64,000 nucleotides of DNA, from positions 3,911,164 to 3,975,163 of the forward strand of contig JAVRFU010003718.1 in the NCBI GenBank assembly GCA_032717465.1, written 5' to 3'. This DNA is from Coenobita brevimanus (lineage: Eukaryota; Arthropoda; Malacostraca; Decapoda; Coenobitidae). The translations under genes were made by a program, and so were the position numbers. The notes under the pieces were generated by a model that was given only the letters and a program-made list of their open reading frames with translations, did no database searches and had not been told where the DNA came from. This document shows positions 12,427 through 27,429 of this stretch, one piece after another. Within the stretch, counting starts at the first letter, position 1, and every line of letters begins with the position of its first letter.

Positions 12427-12428
<2 letters not shown>
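9766..12428 (+). repeat. 12/24-bp satellite array, block 3 (forward)
   Basis: Same satellite as block 1, same orientation. The most regular part is 11,810-12,060. The last ~180 bp (12,247-12,425) repeats in direct orientation the transition seen at 4,225-4,400 (cctcaagtggcactcag then cacctatgtggaag), so blocks 1 and 3 end in the same way. Confidence 0.95.

Positions 12429-12510
<82 letters not shown>
12429..12510. repeat. (CA)n and (CT)n tracts
   Basis: CA tract 12,429-12,471 followed by a CT tract 12,480-12,510 directly after the end of satellite block 3. Confidence 0.95.
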
Positions 12511-12513
<3 letters not shown>

Positions 12514-12818
12514 CTAACCAACAAAGATTCAAGGGTGAATTTGCATCTGTAATTACTTAAGCTTTACGAATTATTTTTTTTTATGCATGGAAGAAGGAAC
12601 CAAAGGCCAGAAGCCCGCACGATTTCTCCCTCCCAGAAATTAAATACATTAATAAGAGGGCTGAATTCAGGATGTGTTCATTTGGAGATGCCTGGATGCA
12701 CTGCGTTTGAAAGACTGAAGGTCATAGGCAGTAGGAAATACAGAGGAAGACAGTTCCAGAGTTGACCTGTTCCATACATGGAGGACTGGGAGTAAATCGT
12801 ATAGAAAAGAGATGAGAG
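12511..12818. other. Unassigned spacer
   Basis: No recognisable gene. A 60-codon open stretch at 12,583-12,765 has no family resemblance that I can name and no coding signature; I treat it as chance. Confidence 0.5.
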
Positions 12819-13445
12819 CAGGGTTGGAGTAATTGTAATTGTAATTTAACTGAAATGTAATTATTTAGAAATATTGTAATTGTAATCATAATTGTAATTA
12901 AAAGTAAAATTGAAGTAATGAATTGTAATTGTAATTGAAAAGTTAATTGTAATTAAATTGGTATTATGAAAGGGAAGGAGAGTGGTAGTGGTAAGTTTAT
13001 CCCATACCCAGCTGTCATTATGGGATTAAGATGCCACAGGATTAACCCAGCTAAGCCGCGTTTTGACAGTTCTCCTGCCTTTGTCCTCAACACTCTCATG
13101 GCACCTGACCCACCTGAGTCGAGGCCACCGAGAAAAGTGGCCTGGGTTGAGCTGGGTTGTGATAATTTTGATGGTCGACACACAGCATTTAACACTGCAT
13201 CTGCCTATGAGGAAATTGTCAATCGGTTCAGTATTCAAGGGAAAGTAAAGAAAGTTGTAGCTGATGATGCATCTTAATGGTGAAAGTATTTGACATTTCC
13301 TTCCCAAGTTTCTACATAGATCAGAAGCAAGAGGAGGCTGGAAATTCGTGTGACCCCAACATCGCTGATGAGGATATTTGCTTTGAAGATGTTCTGACTT
13401 TCCTTCCTCAAAGAATGGGAGGTTTTGCCAGGCCTTTAGTTCCTT
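12819..13445 (+). pseudogene. hAT element remnant with frameshifted transposase fragment
   Basis: It begins with a hAT-type end (cagggttggagtaattgtaa followed by repeated aattgtaatt words). From 12,966 an open frame runs to 13,277. Its C-terminal half matches the hAT transposase pattern in which a 'G.HTA.N.A' stretch leads to 'I.GKV..VV.DDASN', the region of the second catalytic Asp. A stop follows at 13,275; shifting frame recovers MVKVFDISFPSF, an acidic stretch and FEDVLTFLPQRMG, the expected continuation. So one small indel at about 13,273 breaks the gene. The N-terminal zinc finger and the C-terminal dimerisation region are missing. Non-functional. Confidence 0.72.
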
Positions 13446-13661
13446 GTTCCTAACATTAAAAAAAAAAAAAAAATACTCAGCAACTTCCCTGTCTTCCCTC
13501 TCAACGCAGTCTACATCCAAACAGTTTCAGATCTGTAATAAGATAGTGACCCAAATATCTTTACTTCGTTATCTAAAAATTGTCTGAACTTCTCTATGGA
13601 TCCTTGATTTATTATTTATTATTAGGTGTGAATATTGTTAGGTTTATGAAAGAGATGATTC

Positions 13662-13663
<2 letters not shown>
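13446..13663. other. Unassigned spacer
   Basis: Contains a short A run near 13,457 and otherwise unrecognised AT-rich sequence. Confidence 0.4.
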
Positions 13664-13736
<73 letters not shown>

Positions 13737-13886
13737 TAGCGCATTTAATCAGGCAGATTCCCAACTATCAGCTCAGTTGATTATAACTCCAATACTACCA
13801 GCACCCCTACTGCTACAATTACTACTATTACTACTACTACTACTACTATTACCACTACTAAACACGCAATCACCTAAAAAAATATA

Positions 13887-13939
<53 letters not shown>

Positions 13940-14106
13940 CCGACCTGACCTCATGTAGGGCTCCTCGGATGCGTGTTTGTAATTGTGTGTGCGTGTGTAT
14001 GTGTGTGTCCCTGACCTCATAGTGACCGTATGTGCGTGTGTGTACGTGTCAACACCCAGAAGAGAGTTGTTTGGTGGGAGTTTCATTAAAACATCCGGTG
14101 GTCAAA

Positions 14107-14173
<67 letters not shown>

Positions 14174-14284
14174 ATATACTCGTAGTACACACACTCACAT
14201 ATCAACACATAGATACACACATGCACTCAAACGCACACATCCATATACATGTACACCTATATTTTCTCGGCACTTTTCCGTACG

Positions 14285-14375
<91 letters not shown>

Positions 14376-14466
14376 ACTCTCTAACGGGAGTTGGTTTTGG
14401 GGAAATGTGTGTATGTAAATTTGGGAGTGTGGGGAGGTTGCCATGGTAACACACTGGCCCCGCGAG

Positions 14467-14549
<83 letters not shown>

Positions 14550-14638
14550 ACACAAACATTGCAACCACACTAAAACATACACCCCCCATCACCTCACTCC
14601 CCCACACATAACACATCCACCCACCCACCCACACACCA

Positions 14639-14708
<70 letters not shown>

Positions 14709-14814
14709 AGACTTCACAGACACATACACACACACGCAGACAGACACACACACATTGCAAGCATATCAAACCATAAACCCGCACCCCCCACCCCAGACAC
14801 AACAACACATCCAC

Positions 14815-14873
<59 letters not shown>
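13664..14873. repeat. Cluster of CA/GT microsatellites
   Basis: Eight tracts in 1.2 kb: GT 13,664-13,730; ACT/CTA trinucleotide 13,809-13,862; GT 13,890-13,937; degenerate GT 13,984-14,050; CA 14,107-14,169; CA 14,286-14,373; CA 14,469-14,545; CA 14,642-14,707 and 14,817-14,873. The spacer 14,374-14,468 (aatactctctaa ... ggttgccatgg) recurs at 21,106-21,190, also after a CA tract, so CA tract plus spacer is a dispersed unit. His/Thr and Cys/Val frames here are repeat translation. Confidence 0.95.
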
Positions 14874-14904
14874 ATTGAAACTTACCAAATGACTGATATT
14901 AACT

Positions 14905-15095
14905 AGGAGAGTGATATGGGTGAGGTGGAAGAAGGGGAAAGGAAGGGGTAGACCGAGGATGAGATGGAGGGGTGGAGTAGAGAGGCATATGAGAGAGGAG
15001 GGTGTACTTTGGGGGGAGGACAGTGATATGATCGGGGACAGGGCGACATGTAGGTGATTTTTTTGTGGCCACCCCTTACTGGATTAAGGCGTCTT

Positions 15096-15131
<36 letters not shown>
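14905..15131 (+). mobile_element. 3' end of a non-LTR retrotransposon running into (GA)n
   Basis: The + strand encodes a degenerate GRPRMRWRGGVE-like segment (ggtagaccgaggatgagatgg), which matches the C-terminal 'RGRP..RW' motif usual in RTE/Jockey-type ORF2 proteins. It ends with tggccaccccttactggattaaggcgtc and passes straight into GA repeats at 15,101. Related ends lie at 31,480-31,692, 22,676-22,830 (-), 46,390-46,560 (-) and 62,690-62,870 (-). Only a stub remains. Confidence 0.6.
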
Positions 15132-15133
<2 letters not shown>

Positions 15134-15234
15134 AATAGATGTGTGTGTATCAGAGTTCATAATTAAAATATTCACGTCTATCTATTTATCTATCTTTATA
15201 CTTACCTTCATCTACCAGACCAAAACTAATCTAC

Positions 15235-15525
15235 TTTTACTGACTCCCCTACCCTACCCTACCGTACCTTACCCTACCCTACTTTACCCTACCCTACCCT
15301 GCTCTGTCCTACACTACCCTACCCTACTTTACCCTACCCTACCCTACCCTGTCCTACACTACCCTACCCTACCCTACCTTACCCTACCCTACACTACCCT
15401 ACCTTACCCAACTCTACACTGCTCTACCCTACCCTACCCTACCCTACCCTACCCTGCCCTACCTTACCCTACCCTACCCTACCCTACCCTACACTACCCT
15501 ACAGTACTCCACCCTGCCCTACCCC
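15235..15525 (+). repeat. (TACCC)n pentanucleotide-like array
   Basis: About 290 bp of ccctaccctacc with interruptions such as acactaccc and cttaccc. Tyr/Pro/Thr/Leu frames across it are repeat translation. Similar sequence appears at 32,800-32,860, 34,580-34,690 and as the start of the 30-bp minisatellite at 35,330. Confidence 0.9.
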
Positions 15526-15816
<291 letters not shown>

Positions 15817-15834
15817 ATGGAGGAGGATGGAGTT

Positions 15835-15965
15835 GACACTGGAGAGGGAAGAGGCTGGCAGTGGCACTGGCACAGGAAGAGGTTGGCACTGGCACTGGCA
15901 CAGGAAGAGGTTGGCACTGGCACTGGCACAGGAAGAGGTTGGCACTGGTAGAGCAGGAGGATGAC
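15835..15965 (+). repeat. 28-bp minisatellite
   Basis: The unit caggaagaggttggcact plus ggcactggca starts at 15,873, 15,901 and 15,929, an exact 28-bp spacing, with degenerate flanking copies. Not coding. Confidence 0.85.
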
Positions 15966-16049
15966 ACTGGTAGGGGAAGAGGTTGGCACAGGAGGAAGAA
16001 TGGGTTGGCAGTGTGGGAGGCAGTGGTTGCTGCTGTAGTGCAAGTAAGA

Positions 16050-16864
16050 TACTGGAGGCGCCATCTATCAGGCTTAAAATCTGTGGCCCAGGAGGACGAG
16101 CCTGGCATTGAAAACACAAAAGTGTAAATATCTCGAAAACGGTGCATTTTAAAGCAAAACTGAGCGACGGCGACGGCCGTTTTATCAACCTACCCCATTT
16201 TTTACTGCTCTATCCCGTGAGCTGGGTCTCATCACCATACCTTCAAAGGGAAATGGGTAAAAATGGGTAATTATTTTAAATGTGGCATTTTACAGGAAAC
16301 CAAATGAGATATTTAGCCCAAAGTGAAGTGGGTAATAGATGTGGGTTTTATCTAAAAATGGTATCCAAGATTTTTTCTGTAAATACTGGGGTTCGATAGG
16401 TATAATAGGGATAAAAAAAAAAAAAAAAAAAAAATCTACGGGATTTTCACTCCTCTGTTCAGAGAGTTTCTTCAATGTGACCGCGTTTCTTCATGGATCT
16501 TGACTAGAAAACCGATAGCGAACCCCAGTATTTACCCCCCCAAACTCGGATACCATTTTCAGATAAAACCCACATCTATTACCCGTTTCACTTTAGGCTA
16601 AATACCTCGTTTGGTTTCCTCTCAAATGCCACGTATAAAAAAATTAACCATTTTTACCCATTTTCCTGTGAAGGTATGGTGATGAGACCTAGCTAACGGG
16701 ATAGAGCAGTAAAAAATGGGCTGGGTTGATTAAACGACCGTCGCCGTCGCTCAGTTTTGCTCTAAAATGCACCGTTTTCGAGATATTTGCACTTATGTGT
16801 TCTCAGTGCTATGCTACTGGAGGCGACATCTATCAGGCTTGAAATCTATGGCCCAGGAGGACGA
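16050..16864. mobile_element. Foldback element with 300-bp arms inside 50-bp direct repeats
   Basis: Left arm 16,100-16,400 and right arm 16,515-16,814 are imperfect inverted repeats (for example aatatctcgaaaacggtgca against its complement at 16,774-16,793, and aaatactggggttcg at 16,381 against 16,519-16,534). The spacer is about 115 bp with a poly-A run at 16,411-16,434. Immediately outside lie direct repeats 16,050-16,099 and 16,815-16,864, 47 of 50 bases identical (tactggaggcg ... ggaggacga). No protein is encoded. It could be a foldback DNA element or one monomer of a hairpin-bearing tandem repeat. Confidence 0.8.
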
Positions 16865-16866
16865 TT

Positions 16867-17725
16867 ATTAACCCAGTGAATCCTAGATCACATTTTTAAT
16901 TTTATTCTTAATACCTCAAGACGATTTTATTTAACATACTAAAGAGCTGTGGCAGTGAAGGTTAACTAAGATATTAATCCATTCGTAGGGGTGACGAGCG
17001 GCCAGTAACAGGAGCAGCCAACAGAGAGCTATGTGGCATTTCTTTACTGCAGTGTGTCACCATATCCCGCCCCACACCACCACACATCCCCGCCAGTCCC
17101 TCTCTACTCACCAGTCTTCGAAACGACCTAACATTATCTTTCCAAAGCCACGAAGTGTAGATGTTGATACAAATTAAAGTGAAATACAATTATGTCTGAG
17201 TTTCTCTCCTAACCTGAGCATGTCATCAAATAAATAACTGTTATCTTGTGTAATTTCCCTCTTTTAATATTAACAGGCTGAAATACTAGCCGTAAATAAC
17301 AAGTCTAATTAGATAAGCATCCTGTGAAAATGCTATGAGTACATAATGGGTCAACTAAGGACACCAGAATTTAAGAACAAACCAAAGAAAAGCCAGCGAA
17401 CTCATGCATGACCAAAAGCACCCCACATGGCCTCCCTAGCACTGAAGTACTGGATATGTTGGTACTCCACTATCTGTGTTAGTCATGAAGGCTCAGTAGT
17501 ACCCTTAAGACAAACTACTGTATGAAAATCTGGTTGGAAAACTGTGAAAGCTTAGAAGTGCAGAGATACCAAGAGCTGAAATAATGCTCAAAATGTCGTC
17601 TATTGAATTAAAAGGAACCGATCAAGTCAGTCACTACGCAGATGCCGTAACTCTACCCTGACACTGTTAGCCTGAACGTTCCATTATATTCGTCAATGAA
17701 ATCCGGAATGCTGATCCCTCAAACT
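16867..17725. other. Unassigned spacer
   Basis: About 860 bp without recognisable genes or repeats; no frame above ~70 codons with a credible composition. Confidence 0.5.
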
Positions 17726-17806
17726 ACTACTACTACTACTACTACTATTACTACTACTACTACTAATAATAATAATAATAATAATAATATAATAATAATA
17801 ATAATA

Positions 17807-17860
<54 letters not shown>

Positions 17861-17885
17861 TAATATAATAATAATAATAATAATA

Positions 17886-17930
<45 letters not shown>

Positions 17931-17943
17931 TGATGATGATGAT
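17726..17943. repeat. Compound trinucleotide repeat (TAC/TAA/TGA)
   Basis: TAC/ACT repeats pass into a long TAA array and end in TGA repeats near 17,928-17,943, about 218 bp. Frames of poly-Tyr, poly-Ile, poly-Leu and poly-Ser are artefacts. Confidence 0.97.
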
Positions 17944-19243
17944 GAAAATAATAACAATAAATTCCCAGCCCAAAAGCAGTCAAGATACAGAGGGATCCCA
18001 GCACCTACATCACTCCAAAATCTCCTTACCTAAAGGCTCGTGGCCAATGAAGTGCAATGTTATCGCACAATAGGACAAAATCAGCTCACGTTTAAGAACA
18101 CTGTACGTAAAATGAATAAAATGTTAGTTTATGAATTACAGGAGTCTGCCACAACTCTCCATTCGGGGAAAAAATGGTTAAAGGGAAAAATCTAGGCAGA
18201 GGCGAATGGGAGAAGGCTGTGGTATTAGACTGTTGGGGGTACTGTCGATATTTTCACTGCCTTTTTCCTTCATATTGAAAATGAAACTAAAGCTTTATTA
18301 ATCCCCAAATACGCACATCATTCATAACTGACGTGGTCTGGTACGAGTATGGCTGAACACAAAATATGTTATGCGAAAAACGACCAGAAAAAATAATCGT
18401 TTTTTCTACAATTACAGCCAACGAAGAAGGCCCAGTGATGGTATGTGTTTGGCCAGGTTTATATATCTCTCTATCAGTCTATCTCCCTGTCTGCCTGCCT
18501 ATCTGTCTGCCTTTGTCTGCTTGCCTATCTGTCTGCCTTTGTCTGCCTGCCTGTCTGTTAGCAAGATTATCGGAAAAAGTCAAAAGATTATCCTATTTTT
18601 TTATTTAGGTTTTGAGTAAGCCATTCCGAACAAGCCCTTACAATCTGGGGAACGTTGTCGTTGGAAGCCAAGCAGGAAGAGTCAGCGGACAGTGACTAAT
18701 TTTTCACAGTTACCCATCCATTTTATCGCTTTTCTCTGAACAGAAAGCCGAGCCCGACTTAGTCTGTGGCGTCACAAAAGGTGCACGGGGAAGTCATGCA
18801 AGCAGATCATCTCTGTCATTACACTTTGAATTAGGTTAGGATGAAGTAATTCGATATTTACAGCATTCAGTAAAACGTCAGAGCTACAAGGATAAAGGTT
18901 CGGCCATCCATCATGTCCGAGACAGAGACTCATCAGTTTCGAAGCATTGTGAGGAACAAGCAATAAACAGTAGGTCAGAGGTAGACTCCGTGGAGAGAGT
19001 GCGTCAGTACATCATGTCTACAAGATTATTTAATTTTCTGTTACAATACTCTAACATCACAGGTGTTTAGTGATAAAGTGGACTGGCGTTTGAACCGATT
19101 GTGAGGCACGAGTGTTGTTGGCGTCACTTCATAAGCTGGTGGTTAGATTTTGCTGGATATTTCCGCCATTGTCCTGCCTGTGATCTGTTGCATTGTTTTC
19201 GCTGCACCCACCAAAGGTATGCCATTTGGCTTTTACTACTTCT
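17944..19243. other. Unassigned spacer with short CTGCCTGCCTAT repeats
   Basis: Mostly single-copy-looking DNA with no recognised gene. A tetranucleotide-like stretch (tgtctgcctgcctatc words) occupies about 18,465-18,560. Confidence 0.5.
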
Positions 19244-19454
19244 GTACTCGTTTTACTCTAACTTGGCCCAAATTTCCATATCTCCAATCTGAATGCTGAG
19301 ATGTAGCAATAGATTAATGCAAGAATATGTAAGTCACAAGAAAGGGCTGTGGAAAGGTAGCCACAGCGTTGTCCTTTTCTGGCAATGACCCATGTGAATT
19401 AAGCGGTAAAATGAGGAAAATTTGGGCCAAGTTAAGATGAGAAAATTTGTATAC
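19244..19454 (+). mobile_element. MITE family copy 1 (~211 bp)
   Basis: Starts tactcgttttactctaactt and ends gggccaagttaagatgaga, which is the inverse of the start. The interior carries the family words gaatgctgagatgtagcaat and aagaaagggctgtg. No coding. It is more divergent than copies 2 and 3. Confidence 0.7.
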
Positions 19455-20476
<1,022 letters not shown>

Positions 20477-20477
<1 letters not shown>

Positions 20478-20534
20478 CCACCCACCCTCCCACACACACA
20501 AGTATTCTAAGGTAGGACTTGATGGGGGGGAAGG

Positions 20535-20572
<38 letters not shown>

Positions 20573-21049
20573 CACACTCTAACCAAGCCACACTCTAACC
20601 AAGGCAAGACTATGAATATTGTCCACTATACTCTTTTTACTCTAACTTGGCTTAAAGCTCCCCTATTTCCGTCTTGAATGCTGAGTTGTAGCAATAGATG
20701 AACACTGGAAGATGATGCTGGTCACGAAGAAGTGCAGAGGCAAGGTTGTAGAGCCATAGCATTGTACTTTCTGCCACTGAACTACGTGAAATCAGCTGCA
20801 AAAGGACGAAAATATGGGCCAAGTGAAAGTGAAAAGAATATATCTCCCGCAGTTTATATATAATGTTTTTTTACGAACATTTATATCAACAGTTACCTTT
20901 TTTTCCTTCATAATATATAAGAACGACGTCGAACCAAGTTTTTGAAAAGATCCAGGAATGTAAAAGTTCTCTGTGGTAAGAAATTAAGGAGAAAAGTGTT
21001 GTGGGTGTTGGCGGAGCATTGCGGTGAGATGTGCAGGCACACGCATGAC

Positions 21050-21105
<56 letters not shown>
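20477..21105. repeat. 666-bp tandem duplication, unit 2
   Basis: Direct repeat of unit 1 (atccacccaccctccc at 20,477; spacing 666 bp). Differences are a few substitutions, an aagg insertion before the GT tract and shorter GT and CA tracts. After the CA tract ending at 21,108 the sequence diverges from unit 2's own start. Confidence 0.88.
20629..20842 (+). mobile_element. MITE family copy 3 (~214 bp)
   Basis: Near-identical to copy 2 because it was copied with the tandem unit. Same TIRs. Confidence 0.8.
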
Positions 21106-21111
<6 letters not shown>

Positions 21112-21489
21112 ACTCTCTAATGGAACTTGCTGGTGGGAAAATGTGTGTATGTAACTGGTGGTGTGAGAGGTTGCCATGGGAACACACAGGCACCTCCCAC
21201 TAGTCAACCAAAGACTTCCTTAGCGATATATTTTTGGACAAGGCTGATTAACATCCTTTTGTACGTTTTGTATGCAGATTATGGTAAAGCTTGAAGTATT
21301 TAGACAGCACAGTAGTAGAGCAAGATGTAATAAACAAAATTAATAGCTAAGAAAGAGGTGCTAGGGAGTTATAGAATGAGTTTATAGCTGTAATTTTTAT
21401 CAGAGCGTTCCATTAAGCTTATGTATAGCTTATCAGACTTAACATGGCTGAGATCTTATATTTGCTGCTTATTTCTCATAGCATAATTA
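21106..21489. other. CA-associated spacer, then unassigned DNA
   Basis: 21,106-21,205 (aatactctctaatgg ... gttgccatggg ... cacctcccacta) matches 14,374-14,460 and partly 1-25. The remainder is unrecognised. Confidence 0.5.
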
Positions 21490-21985
21490 CAGGCAGAAGA
21501 AGACGATAACACGGCTCTACATATGTCCAACAGCACTTTTTCGTGACTAGCATCATATTCTAATGTCAGGCTCTTGTTACAGCTCAGCATTCAAGATGGA
21601 GAGATGGCAATTTTAGGCCAAGTTAAAGTAAAGTTCAGTATCCATTCCATAACACCTTTTCGTGACTATACCGGTCTTCCTCTAACACGGGCCAGATTTC
21701 CATCCTTGTGTAGGTCATTTTACTCATTTCACGTAGTCCAGTGCCAGGAAATTACAATGGTATGGCTCTACATCCTCTACATAGCACTTCTTCGTGACAA
21801 GCATCATGTTTTGGTGTTAATCTATTGGTAAATCTCAGCATTCAAGATGGAGAGATGGTAATTTTAGGTCCATTTAGGGAAAAGAGAGTATTGTTCTATA
21901 TTCTAGTGTTAATGTATCCTTACAGCTCAGCATTTAAGGTGAGGAGATGGCAATATTAGGCAAAATGAAAGTGAATAGAGTATGG
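21490..21985 (-). mobile_element. Cluster of three reverse-oriented MITE copies
   Basis: Three partial or degenerate copies in tandem, all reversed: about 21,490-21,636 (ends gccaagttaaagtaaa), 21,681-21,893 (starts with a gggccagattt end, finishes agggaaaagagagta) and 21,895-21,985 (finishes gaaagtgaatagagta). Each has the ctcagcattcaagatgg family word. Confidence 0.65.
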
Positions 21986-22675
21986 TAACCATCTAAGTAT
22001 AATTTCTGACTTTGTTTGCTACGGTCCCTGATGCTTCCTCTACGACGGTTTTCTCTTATGCACTCAGGCTCCTAAGACCCAATCCCAGCTGAATAAAATC
22101 GTCTGGAGTCTAATAAATAAAAGTACTAGAGTTGTCACGATCATTGGAGGGTTAATATTTACAGCATGAACGCTCTCAGACACTTATAAATAGCTCGCAG
22201 GTGCATAATAGCCTCTTGTATTAACTTGAATAAAATACTAGAGTTACCCTGAAGATGAGAGGGCCTCCGTGCCCTCTAGTGGTTGTAAAAGTAGTTGGGT
22301 AAAGTTTCACACAAGTTTCTGGGCTGAACAAGCATGGCATTCCATTGGTCAGTCAGTGGTACTCGGACGATAAGAGGGTGAGGCTGCGTCGGCTCCGTCT
22401 CCTGATGTAAGTGTTAAATTTTACTGTTTTGGGGTTAAATTTCGCTGTTTTTGCCATTAAGATGATTCAGTTAGGACACAGAGGTATCTTGCTGCCAACC
22501 AGGAAGTGACATAGGTCAAATAGATTCAACAGATGACTAAATTAGGACACGGGGATATCTTACGGTCAGCCAGGAAGCGTTGTAGGCCAAAGAAATTGTA
22601 GAAAATAAGGGAAATGGATGTAATTTTGATAGTAGTGTATCGTCACCTATATCTATAGCCCTAATTGTCTAGTTA
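21986..22675. other. Unassigned spacer with AGCTGAATAAAATCGTC motif
   Basis: No gene recognised. The word agctgaataaaatcgtc at about 22,088 recurs at 26,662, 34,838, 36,858, 38,097, inverted at ~43,195, and in part at 51,341, so part of this stretch belongs to a dispersed repeat. Confidence 0.5.
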
Positions 22676-22830
22676 TCTATAGCCAGACGCCTTAAACCCG
22701 TAAGGGGTGGCCACAAACAAATCGCCTCCATGTCGCCCTATACACTGCCATTTCGCTGCCCTCCCCCAACGTACACCCGCCTGTCTCGTATACCTCTCTA
22801 CTCCATCCCTCCATCCCATCCCCTTCACTA
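22676..22830 (-). mobile_element. 3' end of a non-LTR retrotransposon (reverse)
   Basis: The - strand ends with ggccaccccttacgggtttaaggcgtctgg and then tatagataactagac, the same end structure as 14,905-15,131 and 31,480-31,692. Only about 150 bp of degenerate C-terminal and 3' sequence are kept. Confidence 0.55.
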
Positions 22831-23006
22831 TACTCATTTTACTCTAACTTGGCCTAAATTGCAATCTCTTTATCTCGAATGCTGAGTTGTAACAATAGAA
22901 TATTATACTAGTCACGAAATAGTGCTGTTTCAAAGACGCAACTGAGACACGTGAAAAGCTGCAAACGGACGAAAATTTGGGCCAAGTAAAGGTGAAAGGA
23001 GTAGAG
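22831..23006 (+). mobile_element. MITE family copy 7 (~176 bp, internally deleted)
   Basis: Starts tactcattttactctaactt and ends gggccaagtaaaggtgaaagg; about 40 bp shorter than full copies owing to an internal deletion. It directly abuts the non-LTR 3' stub on its left. Confidence 0.7.
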
Positions 23007-23059
23007 TACAGAATCCTCCTTGATAACATAAAAGTTTCCTGATTAAAAAGAACTAGAAA

Positions 23060-23155
23060 AAATCATCATCATCATCATCAAAATTACCACACCATCGCCA
23101 CCACCACAGCCACCATCGTAGCCGTCATCATCATCATCATCATCATCATCAACTT
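23060..23155. repeat. (CAT)n / CAC trinucleotide repeats
   Basis: CAT repeats at 23,063-23,080 and 23,124-23,150 separated by caccgcc-type words; encodes only poly-Asp on the - strand. Confidence 0.92.
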
Positions 23156-23159
23156 TTTT

Positions 23160-25760
<2,601 letters not shown>

Positions 25761-25814
25761 AAGTGGTGGGTCATATTTAGCTGACGTGTCGGAGTGTGGA
25801 GATACAGATAAGAA

Positions 25815-25821
<7 letters not shown>

Positions 25822-25858
<37 letters not shown>
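25822..25858. repeat. (GA)n microsatellite
   Basis: A 37-bp GA tract; mirrored as a CT tract at 52,043-52,102. Confidence 0.95.
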
Positions 25859-25860
<2 letters not shown>

Positions 25861-26099
25861 GGGGGGAGAGGCATGAGGCAAGTCAGGCAGGGAGGAGGAG
25901 GGTAGACTGTTGTTGTTCGTGTTCCTCCTCCAAATTCCCCTATTCGTCAACGCAATAGGATGGCCGGGGATACTGTAGAGATGGAAGGCAAAAATGGCAG
26001 GAGATAAATTATATAAAATGGTGATCCCTGAACCTCACCTGTATCGAATCGTTCGTGTCGTATCTTTTTTAAAGGATCTAACATGCTTGCATGCGTCGT

Positions 26100-26320
26100 C
26101 GGCCTTGGTCACATAATGGCGACTCTCCACACTGTGCAATCTTTTGCAGCCTCCCTATTCACTCCCTTATCCCTGAAGTCACAGACTATGACCTCGTCCC
26201 AGCCCTTTTCAGGTCTGCCTCTAGCAACCCTACTGTACCTCCGACGTTCACACCTCTCTCTCCTTACCCTATTGTCATCTTCCATCCTCTCCACATGTTC
26301 AAACCATCTCAATCAACCCC
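26100..26320 (-). pseudogene. Non-LTR retrotransposon ORF2 C-terminal stub, left arm
   Basis: The - strand encodes RWFEHVERMEDD followed by ARGRPEKGWDEV and a Trp-containing end, the 'RW.GHV.RM ... RGRP...W' signature at the C-terminus of RTE-type ORF2 proteins. No RT core is attached. The mirrored copy is at 51,530-51,800 (+) and keeps the GRPEKACDEVIVCDF segment but has lost the first half to frameshifts. Confidence 0.72.
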
Positions 26321-27425
26321 TCCACATCACTACACCAATACACTCCTGTCCCATCCATCCTCTTAACTCGTCAATATTAAACCTACCCCCCCCCCCCACA
26401 CACACACACACACACTCCCAGGCCTCGCATTGAAGGAGACATTTCACATCCATTTAATCATTGTTATTTCTGAACGAAATATGGTGACTAGGTGAACCTA
26501 GGATAGGTAAAGATTCTTTAATTCCCCTGAACCAGAGTGACGTGATTCTTATTTTATTTTTATTGTTATCAAGCGATTTTATTTAGCTTACGAGCAGCCT
26601 CTCGTACTAAAGACTTTATTAGTACTGCATCTGACTCCTTCAGTTTGAAAAGTGTACCCTAAGCTGAATAAAATCATCAGGCTGCTGCATGAATAAAATG
26701 AACGACGTTTCCTGGCTGAATGGGTTAGCACTACCATGATCATTTGCCCCGACATTATCCAATTTATTCACCTTCTCGATAACTGACTGAAATTTTGGTA
26801 GTCATGGTCGGTGACAGGATGGGGCTTTGACCATAATGGCTTTCAGGTTGGCTCTCATGACTGTACAGTTCACATATTTGCCTAAAGATTGTGATTTACA
26901 CCCTTCCTTGATCAGGGCATGCGTTCTGACGTCGTGCGTTGTGTGAAGTACGGGGGGAGGGGAGTGAAGATTGTCTGTACTCCCTCCCCGCAACAAATTA
27001 GTTAATAGAAATAATACGTGTACTCTATTGGATGACGTGGATGTGGACGTATTATAACTACATATTTACACGGCACAGCAATTCCACTATGACACGAGCT
27101 GTTGACAATGCTGGTGCTCTTGGGTCTGAAGAAGCTATTTTTTCGGTGACAATCCCTACTAAGAAATGAGTTCATTATTCACACACCCGTCCGGCAAGAG
27201 AGATACAATAATCCTGGTTAACATCTGTTTATTTCGAAGGTGCCCTGAGGTTTATGAAAAGTCCCAAACACTCCTTGCTAATTAAACAGCCGATGGAAAA
27301 TATGTTAAATACCATTGTTAAATTTACCAACATTTACAAACAACCACACTGATATATTTCCAGAGGAAGATTTTTGTGATTTGGCGTCGTAGCAGTGGCT
27401 AATTGTACACATCATCTCTAAACTC
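26321..27425. other. Unassigned spacer (left arm)
   Basis: Contains a C run and CA tract (26,388-26,415) and the agctgaataaaatc motif at 26,662. The rest has no recognised gene, but is conserved in the right arm at 50,510-51,500. Confidence 0.55.
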
Positions 27426-27429
27426 CCAC

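Noticed and set aside
15235..15525. Possible telomere repeat
   Set aside because: The unit is TACCC/GGGTA, not the arthropod TTAGG/CCTAA; it is interrupted and lies internally.
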